Positions 1 to 7,675 of a stretch of DNA of 10,933 nucleotides are shown in pieces. Position 1 is the first letter of the stretch; every line of letters begins with the position of its first letter. Under the pieces are notes generated by a model. That model saw nothing but the letters and a program-made list of their open reading frames with translations. It ran no database searches and was not told the origin of the DNA. The position numbers and the translations under genes are program-made. Location: contig DAYE01000006.1 in assembly GCA_002506745.1 (NCBI GenBank), positions 6,993 to 17,925 on the forward strand, written 5' to 3'. The stretch comes from Euryarchaeota archaeon UBA33 (GTDB taxonomy: Archaea > Thermoplasmatota > E2 > DHVEG-1).

Positions 1-55
1 AATATAGTACATTCATACAAGAGCTTTATCGTCCTTGTTGTTCTAATTTAAGCAA

Positions 56-65
56 AACTATATAT
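56..65 (+). promoter_or_regulatory. Possible TATA box for the zinc-ribbon gene
   Basis: The AT run aactatatat just before and across the first possible ATG (64) resembles an archaeal TATA box. If it is used, transcription would begin near 83-90, downstream of that ATG, so translation would have to start at 109 or 124. No clear BRE is visible in front of it. This is pattern inference only. Confidence 0.3.
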
Positions 66-123
66 GGAAGAAGAATGTATAATAATACAGACTGGAGAAG
101 AAGAAGGAATGGAGCCTGGAGAG

Positions 124-513
124 ATGAGTTATAAAAAAACAAGCGTCGCAGAAGACATCTGGGAACAAAGCGACAAACGAAGCATGACCTGCCCTCAATG
201 TAAAGGATTTTTAACAGTCGTACAGGTCGAACCAATCTACGACCCAGACAACGCCTACACTCCTTATAGGACCGTCGTTGAATGCGCCACCTGTTCATTT
301 CGCATGGTCACAGAATCCTTCACTATTCTCGGAGGAGTAAAGGATTTTGACAACGAATACGTAGAAATCGGCAGTTGGGGACCAAGTGGCAGCCGTGTTC
401 TCTCACGATTCAAAAATTCCATCAGTTCCAGCCTCCTAGATGAACTGAAAAAATCACAAGAACTCGTCGAATTCCTCATTGTCAACGAACACGTCGTTCA
501 AGTCATTGGATAA
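124..513 (+). CDS. Zinc-ribbon protein of unknown function
   Basis: From ATG 124 this is a 129-residue soluble protein. It has two CxxC knuckles, CPQC at residues 23-26 and CATC at 54-57, separated by 27 residues, which is the layout of a zinc ribbon. The rest has no signal peptide or membrane segment, and the C-terminus (about 95-129) looks like a Ser/Lys/Glu-rich helix followed by a short hydrophobic strand. The reading frame is open back to ATG 64 (149 residues) with another ATG at 109. I prefer 124 because GGAG at 111-114 lies 9 bases ahead of it, because the extra N-terminus is an acidic run unlike a folded domain, and because a TATA-like box overlaps ATG 64. No enzyme motif is recognised. 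Small zinc-ribbon proteins of this kind are often nucleic-acid or protein binders, but nothing here shows that. It is separated from the glm operon by about 150 bases and a likely promoter, so it is probably a separate unit. Confidence 0.75.
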   Translation: MSYKKTSVAEDIWEQSDKRSMTCPQCKGFLTVVQVEPIYDPDNAYTPYRTVVECATCSFRMVTESFTILGGVKDFDNEYVEIGSWGPSGSRVLSRFKNSISSSLLDELKKSQELVEFLIVNEHVVQVIG

Positions 514-548
514 ATCAGAAAAAAGAAGACACACTGACAAGGAATAGA

Positions 549-560
549 AATATTTTTTAA
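549..560 (+). terminator. Possible T-rich termination tract after the zinc-ribbon gene
   Basis: A run of six T (within aatattttttaa) lies about 40 bases after the zinc-ribbon stop codon. Archaeal RNA polymerase can terminate on oligo-T without a hairpin. No stem-loop precedes it, so this is weak evidence. Confidence 0.25.
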
Positions 561-570
561 AACCTTGAGA

Positions 571-580
571 TATATTTATA
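571..580 (+). promoter_or_regulatory. Likely TATA box of the glmU1-glmS-glmU2 operon
   Basis: TATATTTATA lies in the 154-base gap ahead of the operon. Initiation would be expected near 600-606, giving a leader of roughly 60-65 bases before ATG 668. An all-AT inverted repeat follows immediately (AATAATT at 582-588 and AATTATT at 594-600) and would sit at the transcription start, where an operator could lie; it may equally be chance in an AT-rich spacer. Confidence 0.4.
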
Positions 581-667
581 GAATAATTTAAATAATTATT
601 AAACAACATAAACATACCAAAGAAAAAAGTCAAATAAAGAACCAAACAATACAGTCCAGTGAAATTC

Positions 668-1861
668 ATGATAAAAAAAGCGGTTATTTTAGCGGCAGGA
701 GAAGGAAAACGACTTAGACCATTTACTGAAACCATGCCCAAAGTCATGCTGCCTGTCGCCAATAAACCACTGCTCGAATACGTCTTTGATGCAACCAGAA
801 AAAGCGGCATCGACGAAATCATCGTCGTCGTCGGCTATAAAAAAGAAGTCATCATGGAACACTTCAAAGACTACAAGAATATCAAAATCACCTATGTCAC
901 CCAAGACAGACAACTCGGCACCGCCCATGCGCTCCTCCAGGCAAAGAAACATATTAAAGACGCCTTCATCGTCCTCGCAGGAGACAACATCATTGATTCA
1001 GGAAGTATCGCAAAACTCATCAAAGACCAATCAGAATACTCACTTCTAATAAAAGAACACCCCCATCCATCCAAATACGGGGTCGTCATTGTAGAAAACC
1101 GGAACATCAGCCGCATCATAGAAAAACCAAAAGAAGACATCGGCAAATATATCTCAACCGGCATCTACAAACTCCCACACTCGGTATTCACCGACATAGA
1201 ACGCTGCACCTCAGAAGGTGCCCATGCACTCTCATCCATCATCCAATCCTTAATCGAGAAAGGAAAACATATCAACACACTGCTAGCGAAATCATGGATG
1301 GACATTGTCTACCCCTGGGATCTCATCACCGTCAATGAGACAATGATTCAAAAAACAAGCGAATACACCAGTGGCACCATCGAAAAAGGCGTCACCATCA
1401 AAGGCCAGGTCTGCATCGGAAAAGACACAAAGATCTACGCAGGCTGCTACATCGTCGGACCCGTCGTCATCGGTGATGGCTGTGAAATAGGGCCTCATGC
1501 ATGCATCTTTCCCTCCACCAGCATCGGAAAGAACACAGTCGTACACCCATTTAGTGAAATACGAAATAGTGTCATCATGGATGACGTACATGTCTCATCA
1601 TCCGCCCATATCTCTCATTCCGTCATCGGAAAAGGATGCATCATCGGAGATAACTTCTCGACGATATCGGGAAAAGCAATCATAGAGATCGATAATGAGT
1701 TTAAAAAACTAGAAAACCCCATAGGAACCATGATGGGAGAAGACTGCATCATCGAAAGTCATGTTGTGGTCGACCCAGGGAAAATCATTGGCAGAAAATG
1801 CAAAATCAGCTCTATGAAACAGATACGAAAAAACATCCCAAGTGAAGCAAAAGTGATGTAA
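668..1861 (+). CDS. GlmU-like sugar-1-phosphate nucleotidylyltransferase with degenerate acetyltransferase half (copy 1)
   Basis: The 397-residue protein has the archaeal GlmU layout. An N-terminal nucleotidyltransferase domain (1-225) carries LAAGEGKRLRP at 8-18, PKVMLP at 24-29, GTAHAL at 84-89, AGDN at 104-107 and VYPWDL at 214-219. A left-handed beta-helix of hexapeptide repeats follows (235-385). It should join a sugar-1-phosphate to an NTP with release of pyrophosphate, most likely making UDP-GlcNAc, though dTDP- or UDP-glucose is possible. In the beta-helix the acetyltransferase residues seen in copy 2 are missing: H-x2-Y has become H314-x2-H317, and the NLRxDKK block is replaced by a sequence around 332-347. 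The C-domain may therefore be only structural. The start is chosen as ATG 668 because the family begins just before VILAAGEGKR and GTGA at 659-662 is a Shine-Dalgarno match; an in-frame GTG at 659 would add three residues. The stop lies one base before glmS, so the two are co-transcribed. Confidence 0.88.
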   Translation: MIKKAVILAAGEGKRLRPFTETMPKVMLPVANKPLLEYVFDATRKSGIDEIIVVVGYKKEVIMEHFKDYKNIKITYVTQDRQLGTAHALLQAKKHIKDAFIVLAGDNIIDSGSIAKLIKDQSEYSLLIKEHPHPSKYGVVIVENRNISRIIEKPKEDIGKYISTGIYKLPHSVFTDIERCTSEGAHALSSIIQSLIEKGKHINTLLAKSWMDIVYPWDLITVNETMIQKTSEYTSGTIEKGVTIKGQVCIGKDTKIYAGCYIVGPVVIGDGCEIGPHACIFPSTSIGKNTVVHPFSEIRNSVIMDDVHVSSSAHISHSVIGKGCIIGDNFSTISGKAIIEIDNEFKKLENPIGTMMGEDCIIESHVVVDPGKIIGRKCKISSMKQIRKNIPSEAKVM

Positions 1862-1862
1862 C

Positions 1863-3677
1863 GTGTGTGGAATCATCGGCTATGTAGGATTTCGAGAAGC
1901 CAGAACCGTCTTACTCGAATCATTGAAACGACTCGATTACCGAGGATACGACTCCGCTGGCGTCGCCATCATCGATAAAAACCTAAAGGTCTACAAGGAA
2001 ATCGGGGAGATCGCAAACGTAGAAAAAAAAATCCCTCAGCTGAAAGGAACAACTGGGGTCGGTCATACCCGCTGGGCCACACATGGAGCCGTGACTAAGG
2101 AAAACGCACATCCACACCTCAGCTGCGATAAAAAAATCGCAATCGTCCATAACGGGATCATTGAGAATCATATGAAACTCAAAGAGGAATTAAAAAAGAA
2201 GGGGCATCGATTCCTCTCTCAGACAGACTCAGAAGTCATCGCTCACCTCATTGATGATGCATATAAAGGAAACCTTGAAGAAGCAATCTTCGCAGCGATA
2301 AAAAAAATAAAGGGATCCTATGCAATCGTAGCAGTGAGCCAAGACGAGCCCGGAAAAATCGTCGGAGTACGAAATGAAAGCCCATTGGTCATCGGCGTAG
2401 GAGACAGTGAAAACTTCCTCGCCTCGGACATTACCGCATTTTTAAAATACACCAAGAGAGTGATGTTCCTCAACGATGGAGAACTCTGCGTAATCACAAC
2501 CAACTCAATCAATGTTTTTAATAGGAATAAAAAACCAATGATAAAGAAAGAAGAACTCATCACATGGGATGTCACAGACGCTGAGAAATCAGGCTTCCCC
2601 CATTTCATGCTCAAGGAAATCTATGATCAACCTGACACTGTCCATCACGTCCTTAGAGGGCGCATCTCAGAAATGGAAGAAACAATCACCTTCCCGGAGC
2701 CGGTAGAAAAAATCCTCAATACCGAGATTAAGTCTATTCACATCGTAGCTTGTGGAACTTCATTTTATGCGGGTCTTGTCGGAAAATACCTCATCGAACA
2801 ACTCACGAACATCCCGGTGTTCGTAGAGTGTGCCTCAGAATATCGATATTTCGGAACACGAAATGAAAACTTTCTTGTTATTGCAATCACTCAATCTGGC
2901 GAGACTGCAGATACTCTGGCTGCACTCAGGGAAGCACAGATGTCAGGAAGTAAAACACTTGTCGTCACTAACGTTATCGGTAGTACAGCAACCCGTATCG
3001 CAGATGGATACATCTTGCAACAATCAGGCCCTGAAATCGGTGTGGCTGCAACCAAGACATTCACCTCTCAAATCATGGTCCTATTCCTTATTGCACTCAA
3101 AATCGCCCTTCTTCAAAAGAAGCTAGGGTCCGATGAGCTTTACAATTATCTCTTCCATCTAAAGGCACTACCACGCCACGTCAGAGACGTCCTGGAACGG
3201 AGCAATGACATCATTGCGATCGCACAACACCTGAAGGATGCGAAATCTGTGTTTTTCATTGGAAGAGGCATCAACTATCCCCTCTCCCTTGAAGGAGCGT
3301 TAAAGCTAAAAGAAATATCCTATATCCATGCCGAAGGGTTCGCCGCAGGTGAACTGAAACATGGACCCTTCGCGCTTCTCACAAAGGACACCCCCGTCGT
3401 CGCAATCGTCACCCAAGACGAAACCTATGAAAAAATCCTGGCAAACATTGGGGAAATCAAAGCACGAGGATCACCAGTTATCGCAATCGCAGAAGATAAA
3501 GACACGGAAATCGAAAACCATGCTGACTTCGTCCTCCGCTTCCCCGTAAGCTCTCATGTACTCCCTTGTATTCCTATCACGGTTGTTCTTCAGTTACTGG
3601 CCTATCATGTTGCTGACCTTCGAAAATGTCCAATTGACAAACCACGCAACCTAGCAAAATCAGTAACCGTTGAATGA
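1863..3677 (+). CDS. glmS: Glutamine--fructose-6-phosphate aminotransferase (isomerizing)
   Basis: GlmS makes glucosamine-6-phosphate and glutamate from fructose-6-phosphate and glutamine in the cytosol, the first committed step to UDP-GlcNAc. At 604 residues it is a normal full-length enzyme. The N-terminal glutaminase domain (about 2-220) starts with the nucleophile Cys2 in CGIIGYVG and carries RGYDSAG (27-33), HTRWATHG (68-75), the oxyanion Asn97-Gly98 and TDSE (121-124). Two SIS sugar-isomerase domains follow, with CGTS at 297-300, TQSGETADT at 343-351, SGPEIGVAATK at 388-398, Glu484 in KEISY, His500 in ELKHGP and the invariant C-terminus PRNLAKSVTVE. The GTG start at 1863 is fixed by the need for Cys at position 2. 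GTGAT at 1853-1857, inside the end of the upstream gene, serves as ribosome-binding site. The gene is the middle member of a three-gene operon, one base after glmU1 and 13 bases before glmU2. No glmS ribozyme is visible; the junction is too short for one. Confidence 0.98.
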   Translation: MCGIIGYVGFREARTVLLESLKRLDYRGYDSAGVAIIDKNLKVYKEIGEIANVEKKIPQLKGTTGVGHTRWATHGAVTKENAHPHLSCDKKIAIVHNGIIENHMKLKEELKKKGHRFLSQTDSEVIAHLIDDAYKGNLEEAIFAAIKKIKGSYAIVAVSQDEPGKIVGVRNESPLVIGVGDSENFLASDITAFLKYTKRVMFLNDGELCVITTNSINVFNRNKKPMIKKEELITWDVTDAEKSGFPHFMLKEIYDQPDTVHHVLRGRISEMEETITFPEPVEKILNTEIKSIHIVACGTSFYAGLVGKYLIEQLTNIPVFVECASEYRYFGTRNENFLVIAITQSGETADTLAALREAQMSGSKTLVVTNVIGSTATRIADGYILQQSGPEIGVAATKTFTSQIMVLFLIALKIALLQKKLGSDELYNYLFHLKALPRHVRDVLERSNDIIAIAQHLKDAKSVFFIGRGINYPLSLEGALKLKEISYIHAEGFAAGELKHGPFALLTKDTPVVAIVTQDETYEKILANIGEIKARGSPVIAIAEDKDTEIENHADFVLRFPVSSHVLPCIPITVVLQLLAYHVADLRKCPIDKPRNLAKSVTVE

Positions 3678-3690
3678 GGAGAGAAAACCC

Positions 3691-4896
3691 ATGAAATGTG
3701 TGATTCTTGCCGCTGGCGAAGGAAAACGGATGCATCCTCTCACCTATACGAGACCAAAGGTGATGCTCCCCATCGCAGGCAAACCAATCCTAGAATGGAA
3801 CCTGTTAAATGCTCGTGCTGCTGGACTCAAAGAGTTTATTTTTATTGTAAGCTATAAAAGCGAAATGGTACGAGAATATTTTGGCGATGGCAAACTGTGG
3901 AATGTGAAAATAAACTATGTTAACCAAGGAAAACCCCTGGGAACAGCCCATGCCATCGGAACAGTCAAACCATTCGTCAATGATTTCATTGTCCTTTGCG
4001 GGGATACGATTTTTGGTATTAATGACATCAAACAAATCGCAAAAAAAGGAACCAAAATAGGTTTAGTAAAGATTGATAACGCAACAGAATACGGCATCGT
4101 GGAACTCAAGGGAAAACACGTGATGAAAATCCATGAAAAAATGGAACATCCTATCTCCAATATCATCAACGCTGGTGTTTACCATTTCAACAAACACATC
4201 TTTGATTATATTAGAAAGACAGAAAAATCACCACGAAATGAATTTGAAATCACAGACTCTATCAATATGCTGGTAAATAAAGAACCAATGGAAGGGGAAT
4301 TCCTTAAAGAATGGCGAGACGTTGTCTACCCCTGGCATCTACTGGACGCAAACGAGGAATTATTAAAGAAGATGAAAACAAAGATCCAGGGGACCGTTGA
4401 GAAGAACGTCACCATAAAAGGAACCATCGTGGTAGGGAAAGACACCCTGATTCGTTCAGGCTCCTACATCGAAGGCCCAGTGGTAATCGGCAATAATAGC
4501 AAAATCGGACCGAATTGCTATCTCAGACCCGATACCACTGTCGGGAATTTCTGCCATGTCGGAAACGCTTGCGAAGTAAAAAACTCCATAATTATGGATT
4601 ATAGTAACGTCCCACATCTCAATTACGTCGGTGATTCTGTTATTGGGCAAAACTGTAATCTTGGAGCTGGAACCACGATTGCGAATCTTCGGCTTGATAA
4701 AAAGAACGTCACTGTTGTAATAAACGGAAAAAAGATTGACACAAAACGGAAAAAATTAGGAGCAATTATCGGCGATAACATCCAGACAGGGATAAACGCG
4801 ACAATTAATATTGGTTCAATAATCGGTAATGATGTATATATCGGTCCTGGAGGCTTTGCCAAAAGGGAAATCACCCCCTATACAAAAATCCTTTAA
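3691..4896 (+). CDS. glmU: Bifunctional UDP-GlcNAc pyrophosphorylase / glucosamine-1-phosphate N-acetyltransferase (archaeal GlmU, copy 2)
   Basis: This 401-residue protein matches the archaeal bifunctional type (family of Methanocaldococcus MJ1101 and Sulfolobus ST0452). The nucleotidyltransferase half (1-225) has LAAGEGKRMHP at 7-17, PKVMLP at 22-27, GTAHA at 84-88, CGDT at 103-106 and VYPWHL at 212-217. The beta-helix half (235-401) has the acetyltransferase signature: His309 and Tyr312 in PHLNYVGDS, then GAGTTIANLRLDKK (325-338) with Asn332 and Lys338, and LGAIIGDNIQTGIN (356-369). From memory, His308, Tyr311, Asn331, Lys337 and Lys340 are the important ST0452 residues; four match with an offset of one and the fifth position is Thr341 here. 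It would acetylate glucosamine-1-phosphate and convert GlcNAc-1-phosphate plus UTP to UDP-GlcNAc. The start at ATG 3691 is supported by GAGGAG at 3676-3681, which overlaps the glmS stop; an in-frame TTG at 3670 is less likely. It ends the operon. Confidence 0.92.
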   Translation: MKCVILAAGEGKRMHPLTYTRPKVMLPIAGKPILEWNLLNARAAGLKEFIFIVSYKSEMVREYFGDGKLWNVKINYVNQGKPLGTAHAIGTVKPFVNDFIVLCGDTIFGINDIKQIAKKGTKIGLVKIDNATEYGIVELKGKHVMKIHEKMEHPISNIINAGVYHFNKHIFDYIRKTEKSPRNEFEITDSINMLVNKEPMEGEFLKEWRDVVYPWHLLDANEELLKKMKTKIQGTVEKNVTIKGTIVVGKDTLIRSGSYIEGPVVIGNNSKIGPNCYLRPDTTVGNFCHVGNACEVKNSIIMDYSNVPHLNYVGDSVIGQNCNLGAGTTIANLRLDKKNVTVVINGKKIDTKRKKLGAIIGDNIQTGINATINIGSIIGNDVYIGPGGFAKREITPYTKIL

Positions 4897-4907
4897 CCAT
4901 CACAAAA

Positions 4908-4926
4908 AATAGAAATCTATTGTTTT
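4908..4926 (+). terminator. Possible operon terminator after glmU2
   Basis: A small perfect inverted repeat (AATAGA, AA, TCTATT) is followed closely by GTTTT, 12 bases after the glmU2 stop. The stem is short and AT-only except for one G-C pair per arm, so folding would be weak. The position, between an operon end and a new promoter, is right for termination. Confidence 0.3.
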
Positions 4927-4936
4927 CCCATGTCCA

Positions 4937-4953
4937 TTTATTTAATATATATC
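4937..4953 (+). promoter_or_regulatory. TATA box driving the flippase gene, near-leaderless transcript
   Basis: The stretch with TTTAATATATATC (4941-4953) is a strong archaeal TATA-type box. Its centre is about 30 bases before ATG 4979, so the expected start of transcription is at or a few bases before the start codon. No Shine-Dalgarno match precedes that ATG (local sequence tgacttctcg), which agrees with leaderless translation. Confidence 0.55.
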
Positions 4954-4978
4954 ATTTTGTTACATCTTTGACTTCTCG

Positions 4979-6520
4979 ATGTTTGCCAGAAAATCGTTAT
5001 TAATCATGAGTGCCAATCTTCTCGATGGCTTACTTGCCTATGTCGCTTTATTTTTTATTTCTAGGGACATGGGCCCTGAGGCGTATGGAATCATTGGGTT
5101 CGCAATGGGATTCGTTGGGTTGTTCACGATATTAACAGATCTAGGGTTTAACTCTGCGCACATTAAACGCGTCTCTGAAGGAAAAGATTTGGGAACCTGT
5201 ATCGGTACCTACCTATTCTCAAAACTCGGGTTTATATTATTATTAGCTTCTATAGTTGTTGCGGTTGTAATAATCTGGAAATTCATCCTAGGCCGTGGGT
5301 TTGAATCCCCCACTCATGAACTCGCTATCTATATCATCCTAGGATTTTATATCGTTAATAGCATCGGAACATTTTTTTATTACACATACACTGCAACGAA
5401 AGCAATCGCGAAAGCCCAAATACCGCTTATTATAGGAACTGTAGCTCGAACCATAGCAATAATCTTTGTTGCAGTCTCTGGTTTAGGGGCACTTGCGTTA
5501 GCATGGACATACGTATTTGGGGAGATTATTTTCCTGTTTGTTTCAATCCTCTTTTTTAGAGGATATAAAGTGAAAAAACCAACAAAAGAATGTTTTAAAA
5601 ATTACTCTGTTTTTGCAATGCCTCTCATTTTGGTGGGAATTTCGACTACCATTATCACCAACGCTGATAAAGTGCTGATCCAGTTATTCTGGTCCTCAGA
5701 AGAAGTCGGATATTATTTCGCTAGTTTTCGTATCGTTCAGTTCCTGCTTGTTGCTGCAGCTGCTGTTGGTACTCTTCTTCTCCCCACCATATCTAGCTAT
5801 CATATTAAAGAAGATATTGAAAGTATCAAAAAAACTGTCTTTCTTTCAGAACGATATATCAGCATGTTGATCTTTCCAATGGTCATTGGTATCGTTGTCC
5901 TAGCGGAACCTACGGTCCGGATTCTCTTGAGTGCATCTTTTTACCCGGCGGTACCCATCCTTATGGTATTACCTTTTTTTGTGATTTTAGAAGCATTGTC
6001 GCAACCATATATGTATGAAGTTATTGGTATGAATAAACCTACCCTTGCTAGAAATAGGATCCTTATAATGGTGTGTCTCACTGTTTTTTTTGATCTTATT
6101 CTTATTCCCAGAGATATTAGCAGCCTTGGTCTGAAACTCTTTGGATTGGGAGCGCTCGGAGCGTCTATTGCAACTGTCATCGGCTATGTAGCAGGATTTA
6201 TTTATTGTAGATATGCTGCCTGGAAACTCGTAAAAAACCCTTTTAACCCTAGAATTTTACTCCATCTTTTTTCTGCTTTTATCATGGGGATTATTTTGTA
6301 TGAACTCATGAGATTCTTACCGATCCAACGGTGGTATTTTCTCCTGGGATATTCTGCGCTAGGACTAGGGATATACCTTTCTATTCTTCTCTTGCTTAAG
6401 GAATTCACACGAAAAGACTTTATTTTCGTTTTGGATATTCTGAGTATCAAAAAAATGTGGAAATATGTTAAATCTGAAATAAAAGAAGAAAATATATCGA
6501 AAATAAAAAAAAATAAATAG
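4979..6520 (+). CDS. Polysaccharide/oligosaccharide flippase (Wzx/RfbX-like, MOP superfamily)
   Basis: This 513-residue integral membrane protein should flip lipid-linked glycans across the cytoplasmic membrane for surface polysaccharide or S-layer/archaellin glycosylation. I count about 14 hydrophobic segments, near residues 11-28, 36-56, 80-103, 115-137, 147-166, 171-194, 212-228, 249-270, 294-313, 322-342, 361-377, 386-412, 427-446 and 453-474, the usual number for the MOP family. Family-like features are RDMGPEAYGIIGFA near 29-42, TDLGFNSAHIKRVSEG around 53-68 and NADKVLI at 228-234 before the second half. The C-terminus (about 475-513) is a Lys-rich cytosolic tail. The gene has its own promoter and stands 82 bases after the glm operon and 45 bases before rfbB. 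Its composition is intermediate between those of the flanking modules. The substrate cannot be told from sequence. Confidence 0.9.
   Translation: MFARKSLLIMSANLLDGLLAYVALFFISRDMGPEAYGIIGFAMGFVGLFTILTDLGFNSAHIKRVSEGKDLGTCIGTYLFSKLGFILLLASIVVAVVIIWKFILGRGFESPTHELAIYIILGFYIVNSIGTFFYYTYTATKAIAKAQIPLIIGTVARTIAIIFVAVSGLGALALAWTYVFGEIIFLFVSILFFRGYKVKKPTKECFKNYSVFAMPLILVGISTTIITNADKVLIQLFWSSEEVGYYFASFRIVQFLLVAAAAVGTLLLPTISSYHIKEDIESIKKTVFLSERYISMLIFPMVIGIVVLAEPTVRILLSASFYPAVPILMVLPFFVILEALSQPYMYEVIGMNKPTLARNRILIMVCLTVFFDLILIPRDISSLGLKLFGLGALGASIATVIGYVAGFIYCRYAAWKLVKNPFNPRILLHLFSAFIMGIILYELMRFLPIQRWYFLLGYSALGLGIYLSILLLLKEFTRKDFIFVLDILSIKKMWKYVKSEIKEENISKIKKNK
6490..6498 (+). promoter_or_regulatory. 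Possible TATA box for the dTDP-sugar genes
   Basis: AAATATATC inside the 3' end of the flippase gene would place transcription initiation near 6518-6524, leaving a leader of about 45 bases with GGAATGAT (6553-6560) as ribosome-binding site of rfbB. The surrounding sequence is extremely A-rich, so a chance match is quite possible and rfbB may instead be read through from the flippase promoter. Confidence 0.25.
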
Positions 6521-6565
6521 TACGGCGAATGATGGAAAATTAAAGATGATTTGGAATGATATTGT

Positions 6566-7675
6566 ATGGAAGATAAAGTTATTATAATTACAGGCGGAGC
6601 AGGATTTATTGGAACAAATTTTGTAAGAATGATTTCAAAAAATGCTTTAGATTCAAAGATAATCGTTATCGATCTTCTTACGTATGCGGGAAATATTGAA
6701 AATATTAAAGATTTAATCGATTCTAAAAAGATAATATTTATTCAGTGTGATATCTCAAATACACAAAAAATTTTTGATATATTTGACCAATATAATCCTG
6801 AGTATATTATCAATTTTGCTGCTGAATCACATGTAGACCGGAGTATTTTGGATTCAAGGAAATTTATCGAGACTAATGTTCTTGGAACTCAGACATTGCT
6901 TGAAGCTGCTAGACGGAACTGGACAGTAGATAATGGGTTTAAAGATGATGTAATGTATCTTCAGGTATCGACTGATGAAGTATATGGATCGATTGAAAAA
7001 GGTTATTTTACCGAAAAAAATCCTCTTGATCCTCACAGTCCTTATTCTGCATCTAAAGCATCAGCAGATCTTTTGGTTAAATCTTATTTTGACACGTATG
7101 GTTTTCCTGCGGTTATTACAAGGTGTTCAAATAATTATGGGCCGTATCAATTTCCTGAGAAATTAATACCATTGATAATTAATAATATTGTATCTGGAAA
7201 GAAACTTCCAGTTTATGGTGATGGAAAGAATATTAGGGATTGGATACATGTATCTGATCATTGTAATGCAATTATTGATATATTAAATAAATCAAATTCT
7301 GGGGAGACGTATAATATTGGATCAAACACCGAATGGAATAATATAGATTTAGTGAGATTAATTATAAAGGTTGTTAGAGCGGAAATGGAAAAAAACGATG
7401 GTTTTCAAAAATATTCTAAGTTTTCTCCAAATGAAATAACTGAAAATCTTATAGAATTTGTAAAGGATAGACCGGGGCATGACAAAAGATATGCAATCGA
7501 TAGCACAAAAATTATGGAAGTTATTGGTTGGAAACCAAAGATTTTTTTTGAAAAAGGTTTAAGGGATACGGTTCATTGGTATCTTTCAAATCAACAGTGG
7601 GTTAAAAAAATTGTTTCAGGAGAATACAAAAAGTATTATAAGCAAATGTACGAACGTAGAGAGGTTTTAAAATGA
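6566..7675 (+). CDS. rfbB: dTDP-glucose 4,6-dehydratase
   Basis: RfbB (RmlB) converts dTDP-glucose to dTDP-4-keto-6-deoxy-glucose using bound NAD+. The 369-residue protein is an extended-SDR enzyme of normal or slightly long length. It has the NAD-binding GGAGFIG at 10-16, AAESHVDRS at 85-93, the dehydratase motif STDEVYG at 135-141 (Thr136, Asp137, Glu138), catalytic Tyr160-x3-Lys164 in YSASKASAD, RCSNNYGPYQFPEKLIP at 186-202, the GDGKNIRDWIHVSDHC block at 218-233 and DRPGHDKRYAID at 301-312. A less conserved stretch at about 272-298 lengthens the region before the DRPGHD motif. The start has GGAATGAT five bases upstream. The stop overlaps the rfbA start by four bases (ATGA), so the two are translationally coupled. 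G+C is clearly lower than in the glm operon (17/60 at 6661-6720 by hand count). Confidence 0.97.
   Translation: MEDKVIIITGGAGFIGTNFVRMISKNALDSKIIVIDLLTYAGNIENIKDLIDSKKIIFIQCDISNTQKIFDIFDQYNPEYIINFAAESHVDRSILDSRKFIETNVLGTQTLLEAARRNWTVDNGFKDDVMYLQVSTDEVYGSIEKGYFTEKNPLDPHSPYSASKASADLLVKSYFDTYGFPAVITRCSNNYGPYQFPEKLIPLIINNIVSGKKLPVYGDGKNIRDWIHVSDHCNAIIDILNKSNSGETYNIGSNTEWNNIDLVRLIIKVVRAEMEKNDGFQKYSKFSPNEITENLIEFVKDRPGHDKRYAIDSTKIMEVIGWKPKIFFEKGLRDTVHWYLSNQQWVKKIVSGEYKKYYKQMYERREVLK

Noticed and set aside
26..298. Open frames on the minus strand opposite the annotated genes (for example 26-298, 1292-1591, 2318-2614).
   Set aside because: They lie wholly opposite well-supported genes, have low-complexity or unlikely compositions, and show no recognisable motif or ribosome-binding site.
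582..600. AT-only inverted repeat (AATAATT / AATTATT) as a firm operator.
   Set aside because: All-AT arms in an AT-rich spacer arise easily by chance. It is mentioned with the promoter but not called on its own.
1853..1870. A glmS ribozyme or other leader riboswitch ahead of glmS.
   Set aside because: Only one base separates glmU1 from glmS, so there is no room for one, and glmS ribozymes are known from Gram-positive bacteria.
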